64,000 nt of DNA from contig DXWL01000002.1 of the NCBI GenBank assembly GCA_019416865.1, positions 41,576 to 105,575 of the forward strand, in the 5' to 3' direction. Position 1 is the first letter of the stretch; each line of letters starts with the position of its first letter. Positions 55,329 to 64,000 of the stretch are shown in pieces. The notes beneath the pieces are model-generated. The model was given only the letters and a program-made list of their open reading frames with translations. It was not told where the DNA came from and made no database searches. Source of the stretch: Fusobacterium sp. (GTDB lineage Bacteria > Fusobacteriota > Fusobacteriia > Fusobacteriales > Fusobacteriaceae). The position numbers and the translations under genes are program-made.

Positions 55329-56588
55329 ATGGGAATAATACAAGCTTTACTTGATATGGGAGCAGTAGTAGTTCTTCCAATAATCATATTTATTTTAGGA
55401 CTTATATTTAGATTAAAACCAAAAGATGCTTTTAAATCAGGACTTACTATAGGAATTGGTTTTATAGGTGTTAACCTTGTTATTGGTATGATGGTATCTA
55501 ATCTGGGAACAGCAACTCAGAAGATGTCTGAAAACTTTAATCTTAATCTAACTACAATGGATGTAGGTTGGCCAGTAGAAGCAGCAATGTCTTTTGCAAC
55601 ACCTCTTGTAGTATGGATTTTCATGTTGGCAATAGGAATTAACTTTATAATGTTAGCTTTAAATCTTACAAATGTAATGAACGTTGACTTATGGAACTTC
55701 TGGCACTTTATATTTACAGGAGCATTAGTATACTACAGCACAGGTTCATTTGCACTTGCTATGATAGCTGCAGCAATTGCTATTGTAATCATCTTAAAAC
55801 TTGCTGACTGGGCAGCTCCTATAATTAGTAAATATTTTGGTATGGAAGGAGTAACTTTTGCTCACTTTGAAACAATTAACTGGCTTCCAATCGGATATGG
55901 TATCAATAAATTAATAGATATGATTCCTGTTATAAGAGATATAAAAATAGAATTAAAAGAAAAAGATAACACAGGATCACTTATGTCAATATTTGGAGAT
56001 CCTGCAATAATGGGACTTATTCTTGGAGTTGTAATAGGAACTTTAGCAGGATATGATTGGCAAGCTGTATTACTTTTAGGTATCAACTTAGCAGCAGTAT
56101 TATTCTTAATGCCTAGAATGACTAAACTTTTAATGGAAGGACTTATTCCTCTTTCTGAAGCTGCACAAGAATTTATGAGCAGCAGATTCCCAGGAAGAAA
56201 AGTTTATATCGGTCTTGACGGAGCAATAGCAATAGGAGATCCTACAATAATGTCAGTAGGAGTAATGATGGTTCCTATTTCTCTTCTTCTAGCTGTAATA
56301 CTTCCAGGAAACACAATGCTTCCATTTGCAGATATCGGAATTATTCCTATATTATTAACTTGGGCAATTATTCCTGCAAAAGGAAATGTATTCAGAGCAT
56401 TAATATCTTCAATTATTATAATGTCTTTAATACTTTTAATTGGTTCATCTATGGCTCCACTTTTAACAAGAGTTGCTGGAGAAGTAGGATTTGCTATTCC
56501 AGAAGGTGTTGGAAGTGTATCTTCTGTTGATGGAGGATCACATGTTTTATCTTATGTAATCTGGAAAGTTTTCGGAATCTTTAGATAG
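55329..56588 (+). CDS. PTS EIIC component, galactitol type (GatC-like)
   Basis: 419-residue membrane permease that carries and helps phosphorylate the sugar. About 10 helices. The family regions GLTIGIGFIGVNLVIGMM (40-57), YYSTGSFALAMIAAA (around 138) and the RFPGRKVYIGLDGAIAIGDPT stretch (about 290-310) identify the EIIC-GAT family. RBS AGGAGGG precedes the ATG. It is the last gene of the operon and is followed by a terminator. The sugar may be galactitol, arabitol or another polyol; this cannot be decided. Confidence 0.9.
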   Translation: MGIIQALLDMGAVVVLPIIIFILGLIFRLKPKDAFKSGLTIGIGFIGVNLVIGMMVSNLGTATQKMSENFNLNLTTMDVGWPVEAAMSFATPLVVWIFMLAIGINFIMLALNLTNVMNVDLWNFWHFIFTGALVYYSTGSFALAMIAAAIAIVIILKLADWAAPIISKYFGMEGVTFAHFETINWLPIGYGINKLIDMIPVIRDIKIELKEKDNTGSLMSIFGDPAIMGLILGVVIGTLAGYDWQAVLLLGINLAAVLFLMPRMTKLLMEGLIPLSEAAQEFMSSRFPGRKVYIGLDGAIAIGDPTIMSVGVMMVPISLLLAVILPGNTMLPFADIGIIPILLTWAIIPAKGNVFRALISSIIIMSLILLIGSSMAPLLTRVAGEVGFAIPEGVGSVSSVDGGSHVLSYVIWKVFGIFR

Positions 56589-56610
56589 AATTAAAAAAAT
56601 ATAATGTTGA

Positions 56611-56648
56611 AAAAATCAGTTTATATGAAAATATAGGCTGATTTTTTT
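56611..56648 (+). terminator. Terminator after the PTS operon
   Basis: Stem AAAAATCAG/CTGATTTTT with an 18-base loop and a T run. Confidence 0.8.
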
Positions 56649-56715
56649 TGTTTAAGTAAAATGAGAGATATGATATAATAAGATATTATTTTAAGGAGCA
56701 GGAGAAATTATAAAA

Positions 56716-57387
56716 ATGAAGAATTTAGTAAAAATATTTTTAATATTGTGTATGGTAGCAGCAACGGGATGTACAAATCAACAGAAAAAACAGACTCAAA
56801 TACTTTTGTATGAAGAAGAAAAATTTGAAAAAATAGAAGAAAAAGAGATAAAACCAGGAACAAGAGAAGTAAACATAGAATTAAAAAAATTTAATAAAAA
56901 TAAAAAAGCTTATGTCAAAGGGGAAGAGGAACTTTTTACAGGAATTTTCTCAATAAGATATGCAGGACATCTTTTATATTTTGAAGAATATAAAGACGGA
57001 GTTCTTGATGGAGATAAAGTTTGGTTTGGTAATGATGGAACTGTGGGGATGAGAGAAAAATATGAAAAAGGAAAGAAAAATGGTGATCAGATAACATATC
57101 ATCTGAATGGGAATATAAGATCTGTAATTCCATATGTTGATGGAAAAATAGAGGGAATTATAGAATGGTATGACATAAGTGGAATGCTTATAGATCAAAT
57201 AGAGATGAAAAATGGTACAGGAAGATTTGTAAGCTACTGGGAAAATGGAAATATTCAGGAAGAGGGAAATTATAAAAACTATAAAAAAGTAGGCGAATGG
57301 ACAGAATATAATAAAGATAAAGAGGTAGAAAAAGTTATAACGTATTCTGATAAAGGTAAAATAGTTAAAATAAGATGGGTTAATTAA
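56716..57387 (+). CDS. MORN-repeat lipoprotein
   Basis: 223-residue lipoprotein with lipobox VAATGC (Cys19). A Lys/Glu-rich linker (20-60) precedes about five MORN_2-type repeats (ILDGDKVWFGNDGTVG-like, GDQITYHLNGNIRSV, GRFVSYWENGNIQEE, GEWTEYNKDKE). It resembles the lipoprotein encoded at 36936 in plan but not in detail. It stands alone, with a PTS terminator upstream and a long inverted repeat downstream. The function is unknown. Confidence 0.78.
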   Translation: MKNLVKIFLILCMVAATGCTNQQKKQTQILLYEEEKFEKIEEKEIKPGTREVNIELKKFNKNKKAYVKGEEELFTGIFSIRYAGHLLYFEEYKDGVLDGDKVWFGNDGTVGMREKYEKGKKNGDQITYHLNGNIRSVIPYVDGKIEGIIEWYDISGMLIDQIEMKNGTGRFVSYWENGNIQEEGNYKNYKKVGEWTEYNKDKEVEKVITYSDKGKIVKIRWVN

Positions 57388-57390
57388 AAG

Positions 57391-57421
57391 TTTAATTGGT
57401 TATCCTTTTTAACCAATTAAA
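57391..57421. repeat. 12-bp perfect inverted repeat upstream of the malY sigma-54 promoter
   Basis: TTTAATTGGTTA and TAACCAATTAAA flank a 7-base spacer. No T run follows on the plus strand, so it is a poor terminator there. It is centred about 115 bases before the expected malY transcript start, which suits an upstream activator site. Confidence 0.55.
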
Positions 57422-57495
57422 AAATAAAAAAGTTCAAATAAGGTAAGAAATGTTATTTTTCAGCGGAAGATGAAAAATAAATATAGAATAAAAAG

Positions 57496-57510
57496 TGGCA
57501 TAAAAATTGC
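57496..57510 (+). promoter_or_regulatory. Sigma-54 (-24/-12) promoter of malY
   Basis: TGGCAT then AAAAA then TTGC: GG (57497-57498) and GC (57509-57510) are separated by exactly 10 bp. Start expected near 57522, 40 bases before the malY ATG. Confidence 0.82.
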
Positions 57511-57561
57511 TTTTATTATAAAATAAAAATAATTAAAATCAATATAAGCAAGGAGAGGTAT

Positions 57562-58746
57562 ATGAAATTTAATTTTAATGAAAAAGTAGATAGAAGTAAA
57601 AATCATGCAGCAAAATGGGAAGAAATGGGAAAAAAATTTGGTTCAAATGATCTTCTTCCAATGTGGATTGCAGATATGGATATAAAAACAGTTCCTGAAG
57701 TTGTAGAAGCGATAAAAGAAAAGGCTGAACAGGCAATCTTTGGTTATGTATACAGACCTGATTCATATTACGAAACTGCTGCAGAATGGATTGAAAAAAA
57801 ATTTGATTATAAAATTAGTCCAAAAACTTTAATTCACAGTCCAGGAGTTGTACCAAGTATGAATATGCTTGTAAAATCTCTAACAAAAGAGGATGAGAAA
57901 ATTTTAATACAAACACCTGTTTATCCTCCTTTTGCTGAGTCTGTAAAAAATGGTAACAGGACACTTGTTACAAATGAACTTGTAAAAGATGAAAATGGAT
58001 ATTATACAATGGATTTTGAAGATCTTGAAAAGAAACTTTCTGATGAAAAAATAACTCTTTTCATACTTTGCAGTCCTCATAATCCTGTTGGAAGAGTATG
58101 GAAAAAAGAAGAACTTCAAAAAGTTGGAGAGCTTTGTCTTAAATACAATGTAAGAATTTTAGCTGATGAGATTTGGAGAGATTTAGTACTTCCAGGATAT
58201 ACTCATACTCCTATTGCTTCACTTAGCAAAGAAATTGAAAATATAACAATTACTTGTTTTTCACCAACAAAAACTTTTAACATAGCAGGGCTTCAAGCTT
58301 CTTTCGTTACATTCCCAAGAGAAGAGGAATGGACAGAATTTGATGCTGAGCTAGGAAGAATGGATATAAAAAGAAATAATCCATTCAGTCTTGTAGGTTT
58401 TGAAGCAGCATATAAACACGGAGAGGAATGGTTGGAGGAACTTCTTGCACACTTAGATGGAAATGCTCAATATGTTGTAGATTTTTTAAGAGAAAAACTT
58501 CCTCAAGTAAAAGCTGCAAAACCAGAGGGAACATATCTTATGTGGCTTGATTTCAATGGGCTTGGACTTACATCTGCTGAAATCACAGATATGCTTTTAA
58601 AAGATGCAAAAGTTGCAATGAATGACGGAGCAGGATTTGGTGCAAATGGAGTAGGATTTGCAAGACTTAATATAGCTTGTCCAAGATATATGGTTGAAGA
58701 TGCAATGGCAAGAATAGAAAAAGCTGTGAACAATCTAAAAAAATAA
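57562..58746 (+). CDS. MalY/PatB-type PLP cystathionine/cysteine C-S lyase
   Basis: 394-residue fold-type I PLP enzyme of the MalY/PatB group. These have beta C-S lyase activity, splitting cystathionine or cysteine to thiol or H2S, pyruvate and ammonia. LPMWIADMDIK near 31-41 is the signature N-terminal block, HSPGVVPSM near 93, LCSPHNPVGRVW near 168, DEIWRDLVLPG near 200, and the PLP Lys is in FSPTKTFNIAGL near 236. Preceded by a sigma-54 promoter and followed 12 bp later by a cysteine desulfidase gene, which supports a role in cysteine breakdown. Confidence 0.9.
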   Translation: MKFNFNEKVDRSKNHAAKWEEMGKKFGSNDLLPMWIADMDIKTVPEVVEAIKEKAEQAIFGYVYRPDSYYETAAEWIEKKFDYKISPKTLIHSPGVVPSMNMLVKSLTKEDEKILIQTPVYPPFAESVKNGNRTLVTNELVKDENGYYTMDFEDLEKKLSDEKITLFILCSPHNPVGRVWKKEELQKVGELCLKYNVRILADEIWRDLVLPGYTHTPIASLSKEIENITITCFSPTKTFNIAGLQASFVTFPREEEWTEFDAELGRMDIKRNNPFSLVGFEAAYKHGEEWLEELLAHLDGNAQYVVDFLREKLPQVKAAKPEGTYLMWLDFNGLGLTSAEITDMLLKDAKVAMNDGAGFGANGVGFARLNIACPRYMVEDAMARIEKAVNNLKK

Positions 58747-58758
58747 GAGGAGAAAGCT

Positions 58759-60036
58759 GTGGAAAAATTGACAGAACTGATTTTTAATGATATGAAACCA
58801 GCTCTTGGAGTTACTGAACCAGGAGCGATAGCTTTTGCAGCATCAAAAGCAAGAAGCTATACCAAAGGTGAAATAGAAGAAGTATCTTTAGAACTTAATT
58901 CAGGAATGTATAAAAATGCCTTTACTTGTGGAATTCCTAATTCAAATTAAGTAGGAAATATTTTTTCTGCTGCTTTGGGTGTTATTGCAGGAGATTGTGA
59001 AAAAGGTCTTGAATCACTTGCTGGAGTAACAGAAGCTGATAATAGAGAGGCAGAAAAGCTTGTTCAGGCAGGAAAGATAAAAGTAAAACTTAGTGGAATA
59101 AGTTCAGATATTTTTATAGAAGCAACAGTAAAGACAAAAACAGATATCTGTACTGTTACAATAAAGCATTCTCATACAAATATTGTGAAAATTACTTTAA
59201 ATGGCAAAATAATTTTTGAAAATAATGAAATTCATAAAGAAGATGGAGAGGAAGAGATTCCTTTGATCCATAAATATACTTTAAAAGAGATAGTTGATTA
59301 TGTAAGAAATGTAGATATAAAAGAGATAGAGTTTATTAAAAAAGCCTTTGATGTGAATATAGAGCTTTTCAATGAAGGGCTTAACAGTAAAAAATCTACT
59401 TTTATACACCAGCTTTTTAAAATGAACGGGGAAAATGTATTTTCTCAGGATGTTTTAAAAACAGCACAGCTTCTTTGTAATGGAGCTATTGAAGCAAGAG
59501 TAATAGGACTTGATAAACCAGCTATGAGTATAACAGGTTCAGGAGCTCATGGAATTATTGCAGTAATGCCTCTTCTTGCAGAGCAAAAAGTAAAAAATCT
59601 TTCAGAAGAGATTTTATTAAGAGCTGCAGCACTTAGTTATCTTGTGTGTATGTATATAAAAGAATATTCTGGACGTCTTTCAGCTTTCTGTGGATGTGGA
59701 ATAGCAGCAGGAACAGGAATGGCGTGTGGACTTGTGTTTATGAGAGATGGTTCAGTAGAAGATATGTTTCACACAATAAACAATATGGCTTCAAGTATCA
59801 CTGGAATGATATGTGATGGAGGAAATCAAGGCTGCACAATGAAAGGTATAGCGGCTACAGATACAGCCTTTCGTTCAGTAGAGTTTGCTATGAATGGAGT
59901 ATATATTTATAATGTTCATGGAATAAATGGAAATACTCCAGAAGAAACTATGAGAAATATGGGTCTTATAGCTTCTCCAGGAATGGTTGGTACAGAAAAA
60001 ACTATTGTTGAGATTTTTGAAAATAAAATAAGATAA
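58759..60036 (+). pseudogene. L-cysteine desulfidase (CdsB/YhaM family), broken by an in-frame TAA
   Basis: A single reading frame of about 425 codons interrupted by TAA at 58948-58950 (codon 64). On each side the family sequence is continuous: ...TCGIPNSN then stop then VGNIFSAALGVIAGD. Glu is expected at the stop, so GAA to TAA by one base change fits. Downstream, conserved FCGCGIAAGTGMACG and ICDGGNQGCTMKG carry the iron-sulfur Cys residues. The intact enzyme splits cysteine to H2S, pyruvate and ammonia. It starts at GTG with GAGGAG upstream, 12 bp after malY. The mutation looks recent since nothing else is eroded. Confidence 0.88.
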
Positions 60037-60041
60037 AATAA

Positions 60042-60096
60042 AAAGAAGCTGTTTTGGATTTTTAAAGTTATATAAATACAACAGCTTCTTTTTTAT
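60042..60096 (+). terminator. Terminator after the desulfidase gene
   Basis: 11-bp stem AAGAAGCTGTT/AACAGCTTCTT with a 26-base loop and a T run. Confidence 0.82.
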
Positions 60097-60159
60097 ATTA
60101 AAAAATGGTTAATATGGTATAATAGGTTTAAAAAGTAAATTCTATGCGAGGAGGAGAGC

Positions 60160-62220
60160 ATGAAAAAAGAGGTAGCTGTTATAACAGGGGCAACAGAGAT
60201 AAGAAATTTTATGAAAAAACAGATAGATATGATCTTTGAAGATCTTGTAAATACAAGTGTATACAGTTTAGAAGATGGAACGATAAAAGATTTAAAAAAA
60301 TCAGATCTTTATGTTATCTCTACCAGTGCCAGTGAACATTTAGGAGAGAAATTTATACAAACTCATAATACAGTGGTGGTTGATTATACAATTTCAAAAG
60401 ATAAGGTAAATTATCTTAAAAATTTTCCTAAGGGTACAAAGGCAATATTTTTTAATGTAACAGCAAAGATGTGCATGGAAGCCATATCTATGATGTATCA
60501 TCTTGGAATAAATAATATAGAGTTTATTCCAGCATATCCTAGTATTGAAAAATTTCCAAATGCCTCTCTTATTATAACTCCTGCTGAAACAAAACTTTTA
60601 CCTAAAGAAGCAAAAGGAAGAGAGATAATAGATATAGGACATAGAATATTAGATGCTAATACAATAATAGAAATAGCATTGAAACTTGAATTCGAACATA
60701 TTTTATATTATAAAAAAATAAGAGAGTATTTGGACAGTGTAGCAACGAATGATTACAGTCTTAGTAAAATACTTGAAAAGGCTACACAGGCAGAAAGTCA
60801 GCTTGGAATTTTAATGGGAACTCTTGATATTGCAATAATAGGTGTAGATAAAGATAATTTTATTTGCTCATGTAATGAAAGTGCTGAAAAAATTCTTGAA
60901 AAAAGCTGCAGCAACCTTGTTGGAAATAATGCAGAGGAGATACTTTCATACATACCTTTTTCAGAGGTAAAAAAAGATAAGGAAAAAATTAGGTCAAGAC
61001 TTATTAAGATAAACGGAGAGTATGTAAATCTTAATATTACTCCAGTAATAAAAGCTGAAAATTATATGGGAGCTTTTGCAATTTTACAGAGATTCAGGGA
61101 AGAGGAACAGAAGCAACATGAGTTAAGAAGGCAGATGTTAAATAAAGGGCATAAGGCAAAATATAATTTTGATGATATTTTGGGAGAATCTTCATCTATA
61201 AAAAAAATAAAAGAGATAGCTAAAAAGATGGCTAAAACAAATTCAGCTGTTCTTATTACAGGGGAGAGCGGAACAGGAAAAGAGCTTTTTTCCCATGCTG
61301 TACACAATTATTCAGACAGAAAAGATTATCCTTTTGTAGCTGTAAACTGTGCTGCTATTCCAGATAATCTTTTAGAAAGTGAACTTTTTGGATATGAGGA
61401 GGGAGCATTTACAGGGGCAAAAAAAGGTGGGAAGATAGGACTTTTTGAATTTGCTCATATGGGAACTCTTCTTCTTGATGAAATAGAGGGAATGAGCCCA
61501 GCTCTTCAAATAAAACTTTTAAGAGTTATTCAAGAAAAAGAGATAATGAAAATAGGCGGAGATAAGGTTATAAATATAGATGTAAGAATTATAGCAACAA
61601 CAAATGAAGATTTGAGAAATTTAATAAAAGAGGGAAAATTTAGAAAAGATTTATATTACAGGATAAATACACTTCCTATTTTAGTTCCTCCATTAAAAGA
61701 TAGAGATGACGATGTATATCTTCTTCTAGAAAAATTTAAAAAAGATGTGGGAGCAGAATTTAAATTTACAGAAAAGGCAAAAGAAGCTTTTAAAATGTAT
61801 AATTGGGAAGGAAATATAAGAGAATTAAAAAATTATGTAGAATTTTTTAATTTTATGGATAAAGAATATATAGATTTTGAAGATATGCCTATTTCTATTC
61901 AGGAGTATTATGAAAAAAACAGATCTTCAGAAAAAACAGTTGGTGAAAATGAGCTACTTAATATTTCTGGAGTAAGATATAAAGAATATCTTTTTATTTT
62001 AAAAAAGATAGAAGAAAACAGCAGAAAAGGTGAGAGCAGCGGAAGGAAAAATTTAAGTTTGATTTGTAAAGAAAATGAGATTAATCTTTCTGAACAGGAG
62101 ATAAGAGGGATATTAAAAAATTTGGAAAAAATAGGATATCTTAATGTTTTCAGAGGAAGACGGGGGAATAGTATCTCTGAAAAAGGGGAAGAATTTTTAA
62201 AAAAATATAAGTTAAAATAA
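60160..62220 (+). CDS. Sigma-54-dependent transcriptional activator with PAS domain
   Basis: 686 residues. An N-terminal domain of about 200 residues looks like the PrpR-type Rossmann sensory module. A PAS domain follows (about 215-320, [26 protein letters not shown]), then a sigma-54 AAA+ domain with Walker A GESGTGKE near 368, the sigma-54 contact loop GAFTGA near 417 and Walker [10 protein letters not shown]. The C-terminus is a winged helix ([21 protein letters not shown]) rather than the usual Fis-type HTH. It is flanked by two -24/-12 promoters, so it most likely activates both. The sensed compound may be cysteine; that is inference. Confidence 0.9.
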   Translation: MKKEVAVITGATEIRNFMKKQIDMIFEDLVNTSVYSLEDGTIKDLKKSDLYVISTSASEHLGEKFIQTHNTVVVDYTISKDKVNYLKNFPKGTKAIFFNVTAKMCMEAISMMYHLGINNIEFIPAYPSIEKFPNASLIITPAETKLLPKEAKGREIIDIGHRILDANTIIEIALKLEFEHILYYKKIREYLDSVATNDYSLSKILEKATQAESQLGILMGTLDIAIIGVDKDNFICSCNESAEKILEKSCSNLVGNNAEEILSYIPFSEVKKDKEKIRSRLIKINGEYVNLNITPVIKAENYMGAFAILQRFREEEQKQHELRRQMLNKGHKAKYNFDDILGESSSIKKIKEIAKKMAKTNSAVLITGESGTGKELFSHAVHNYSDRKDYPFVAVNCAAIPDNLLESELFGYEEGAFTGAKKGGKIGLFEFAHMGTLLLDEIEGMSPALQIKLLRVIQEKEIMKIGGDKVINIDVRIIATTNEDLRNLIKEGKFRKDLYYRINTLPILVPPLKDRDDDVYLLLEKFKKDVGAEFKFTEKAKEAFKMYNWEGNIRELKNYVEFFNFMDKEYIDFEDMPISIQEYYEKNRSSEKTVGENELLNISGVRYKEYLFILKKIEENSRKGESSGRKNLSLICKENEINLSEQEIRGILKNLEKIGYLNVFRGRRGNSISEKGEEFLKKYKLK

Positions 62221-62234
62221 AAAATGGTAGAAAA

Positions 62235-62270
62235 TGGCAGAATAGGATAAAACAATTCTGCCAATTTTTA
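62235..62270 (+). terminator. Terminator after the sigma-54 activator gene
   Basis: 9-bp stem TGGCAGAAT/ATTCTGCCA, 11-base loop, then ATTTTTATTT. Confidence 0.78.
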
Positions 62271-62342
62271 TTTAATAGTTGTTTGATTATAAAAAAATCA
62301 GACAGAAACCAGACAAAAAAAGTTCAAAAAAAATATTTTTTT

Positions 62343-62357
62343 TGGCACAAAAATTGC
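62343..62357 (+). promoter_or_regulatory. Sigma-54 (-24/-12) promoter of the glutaredoxin-like/symporter operon
   Basis: TGGCAC then AAAAA then TTGC matches the consensus fully: GG (62344-62345) and GC (62356-62357), 10 bp apart. It closely resembles the malY promoter, including the AAAAA spacer. A start near 62369 leaves about 32 bases to the ATG. Confidence 0.88.
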
Positions 62358-62400
62358 TATATATTTTAGTGCAAACAATAAGATTTTTAGGAGGGATGTT

Positions 62401-62661
62401 ATGAAGTTAACAGTTATAGGAAGTCATCTTTGTGAAGATACAAGAGAAGCTTTAAAAAAATTAGAGGAGAAAAATATAGAAATAAAATTTGAAAATATTT
62501 CTGAAAACTTAGATTCATTAAAAGAATATTTAAAAGTTCGTGAAACAAGTGAGATGTATAAAGCTGTAATAGCAGCTGGAGGAATTGGAATTCCATGTTT
62601 TATTTTTGAAGATGGAACAAAAACTTTAGATTTATCAGCAGTTTTAGATAAAATAGATTAA
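62401..62661 (+). CDS. Glutaredoxin-like protein, single active-site Cys
   Basis: 86-residue thioredoxin-fold protein. The active site is SHLCEDTREAL (Cys12), with Asp and Thr where dithiol glutaredoxins have a second Cys, so it is monothiol-like. The cis-Pro loop is GIPCFIFEDG near 62-71, with a further Cys beside the Pro. RBS AGGAGG is upstream. It is the first gene behind a sigma-54 promoter and 25 bp before a symporter gene, suggesting a role in handling thiols or cysteine persulfide, which is inference. Confidence 0.75.
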   Translation: MKLTVIGSHLCEDTREALKKLEEKNIEIKFENISENLDSLKEYLKVRETSEMYKAVIAAGGIGIPCFIFEDGTKTLDLSAVLDKID

Positions 62662-62686
62662 TAAATTATTTGGGAGGATTAGAAGA

Positions 62687-63925
62687 ATGGGAGAAAGTAA
62701 AAAACAAAGTATATGGGAAGCTTATAAATTTTCTATTATATTACTTGGAGCAATAATAATTGGAAGTTTTATAGGTATTCAAATGGGAGAAAAGGCCACA
62801 ATGTTTAAGCCTTTTGGAGATCTTTTTATTAATGGAATGTTCATGGTTGTAGTTCCTCTTGTATTTGTAACAATAAGTAGTTCAATAGCAGGAATGAGCG
62901 ATATGAAAAGACTTGGAAAAATTTTAAAAACTATGCTTATGACATTTGTAGGAACAGGACTTGTAGCAGCAGTTTATATTTTTATAACTGTAAAAGTTTT
63001 TCCTCCTGCAGAAGGTGTAAACCTTGCAATGCCGGCTGCTGAAGCTTTAAAACCATTCCAAACAGGAGATCAAATTGTAGCAGCTCTTACTGTAACAGAT
63101 TTCCCTGAACTTATTTCAAGAAAAAATATGCTTCCTCTTATTATATTTTCAGTTGTATTTGGAATATGCACAAATATGATAGGTGAAAAAGGAAGAGTAA
63201 TTGCAAGAGGACTTGAAGCATTATCAGAAGTATTCTTAAAAATAGTTGGACTTTTAATGTATTATGCACCAATTGGACTTGGAGCTTATTTTGCAGCTCT
63301 TATAGGTGAACATGGAAAAGAACTTTTAGGTTCTTATGCAAGAGCAATGGCAATATACTATCCATTATGTATGGTTTATATGTTTACAGCATTTCCTCTT
63401 TATGCTTGGATTTCAGGTGGTATGGAAGGAGTAAAAAAATTAAAATATGTAATCTCTCCTGCAGTTACAGCTGTTGCCACTCAAAGTTCAATAGCAACAC
63501 TTCCAGTAAATTTGGAAGCTTGTAGTAAAATAGGTGTTCCTAAAGATATCAGAGAGATAGTTCTTCCAATCGGAGCTACAGCTCATATGGATGGAACAGT
63601 TTTAAGTTCAATCTTAAAAATATCATTCTTGTTTGGAATTTTCCAAGTACCTTTCACAGGTGCAGGAACTTATATAAGTGCTTTATTCCTATCAATAGCT
63701 GGAGGAGTTGTAATGTCAGGAGTACCTGGCGGAGGACTTATTGGAGAGATGTTTATAGTTGCTATGTATGGATTCCCAGCAGAAGCTTTCCCTATAATCG
63801 CAACAATAGGATATCTTGTTGACCCATTTGCAACAATGATTAATGCAAGTGGAGATACAATAGCTTCTATGCTTGTAACAAGAGCAGTAGAAGGAAAAGA
63901 TTGGCTGAAAAAACAATTATCTTAA
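62687..63925 (+). CDS. Dicarboxylate/amino acid:cation symporter (DAACS family)
   Basis: 412-residue inner-membrane importer of the GltP/GltT/SstT/TcyP family, taking up glutamate, dicarboxylates, serine or cystine with Na+ or H+. Family marks: FMVVVPLVFVTISSSIAGM near 53, the hairpin-1 QSSIATLPVNLE near 265, the HMDGTVLSSI motif near 304 (unwound TM7), SGVPGGGLIGE near hairpin 2, and DPFATMINASGD near 386, where the usual Arg is replaced by other residues. Since it shares the sigma-54 promoter with the sulfur genes, a cysteine-, cystine- or serine-type substrate is plausible. Confidence 0.88.
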   Translation: MGESKKQSIWEAYKFSIILLGAIIIGSFIGIQMGEKATMFKPFGDLFINGMFMVVVPLVFVTISSSIAGMSDMKRLGKILKTMLMTFVGTGLVAAVYIFITVKVFPPAEGVNLAMPAAEALKPFQTGDQIVAALTVTDFPELISRKNMLPLIIFSVVFGICTNMIGEKGRVIARGLEALSEVFLKIVGLLMYYAPIGLGAYFAALIGEHGKELLGSYARAMAIYYPLCMVYMFTAFPLYAWISGGMEGVKKLKYVISPAVTAVATQSSIATLPVNLEACSKIGVPKDIREIVLPIGATAHMDGTVLSSILKISFLFGIFQVPFTGAGTYISALFLSIAGGVVMSGVPGGGLIGEMFIVAMYGFPAEAFPIIATIGYLVDPFATMINASGDTIASMLVTRAVEGKDWLKKQLS

Positions 63926-63945
63926 AATTATATTAATAAGAATAT

Positions 63946-64000
63946 AAAGGGGCTGTTGCAAATTTGTAAAAAATAAAATTCTTTAAGAAAAAATAGTTTC
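63946..64000. repeat. Palindromic MITE-like repeat (copy 2), cut by window end
   Basis: The visible 55 bases match the left end of the element at 20996 with two differences (GGGGCTGTTGCA for GGGGCTATTGCA, and one C/T change). It lies 20 bases after the symporter stop. The remaining about 145 bases lie beyond the window. Confidence 0.85.

Noticed and set aside
58948..58950. Programmed readthrough or selenocysteine at the desulfidase stop
   Set aside because: The codon is TAA, not TGA, and no recoding structure is evident after it. Glu is expected at this position, so a point mutation is simpler.

Overview
The window is a very AT-rich, gene-dense bacterial chromosome segment with about 55 protein genes on both strands. 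Gram-negative features (a tolC/adaptor/RND efflux operon, lipobox lipoproteins) sit beside Firmicute-like ones (PRD/PTS regulator, CBS-DRTGG pyrophosphatase, SpoIIE-type phosphatase, yqhQ). This mix and the accD-accA-pfkA order point to a member of Fusobacteriota, most likely Fusobacterium. That is inferred from gene content; no database was searched. There is no phage, CRISPR array, tRNA or intact transposase. The left edge cuts guaB and the right edge cuts a palindromic repeat.

Layout. 1-8.6 kb: guaB 3' end, an AgcS-type symporter, and a leftward tolC-adaptor-RND operon. 8.7-12.4 kb: pseudouridine synthase, SGNH hydrolase, rlmA-like methyltransferase, then a YjiH-type membrane protein behind a long structured leader RNA. 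12.6-17.0 kb: biotin cluster bioD-A-F-G-C (no bioB). 17.2-21 kb: ROK regulator, PHP phosphoesterase, MATE transporter, CAP protein, then a 200-bp palindromic MITE-like repeat. 21.2-28 kb: leftward operon rapZ-uvrC-lipoprotein-PP2C phosphatase-yqhQ-sfsA. 28.1-30.1 kb: a small MerR regulon. 30.2-39 kb: leftward argS, a probable 6S RNA, aspS, hisS, rarA, secG, two lipoproteins and a reduced chorismate mutase/PheA-like protein. 39.1-42.7 kb: accD, accA, pfkA, nitroreductase. 42.9-46.5 kb: a TrpXYZ-like ABC importer and a WYL protein. 46.5-51.4 kb leftward: der, a YgiQ-type radical SAM enzyme and a Mn-type pyrophosphatase. 51.7-56.6 kb: a galactitol-type PTS operon with its own PRD regulator and a class II aldolase. 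56.7-64 kb: a MORN lipoprotein, then a sigma-54-controlled sulfur amino-acid module.

How genes work together. The biotin cluster carries BioC/BioG to make and release the pimeloyl precursor; AccA/AccD belong to a biotin-dependent carboxylase. The MerR gene is cotranscribed with a flavodoxin-type reductase, and the same 19-bp-spacer dyad promoter also precedes a DUF3737 gene facing it, so both probably respond to one signal. In the last 7 kb two good -24/-12 promoters flank a sigma-54 activator gene: one drives malY plus an L-cysteine desulfidase gene, the other a glutaredoxin-like protein plus a dicarboxylate/amino-acid symporter. The desulfidase gene is interrupted by a single in-frame TAA.

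Most notable observations: the orphan riboswitch-like leader at 10.87-11.04 kb, the two-operator MerR/DUF3737 regulon, the sigma-54 sulfur module with its broken desulfidase, the palindromic repeat, and two genes (MATE, uvrC) whose conserved N-termini extend upstream of any ATG/GTG/TTG, implying ATT and CTG starts.
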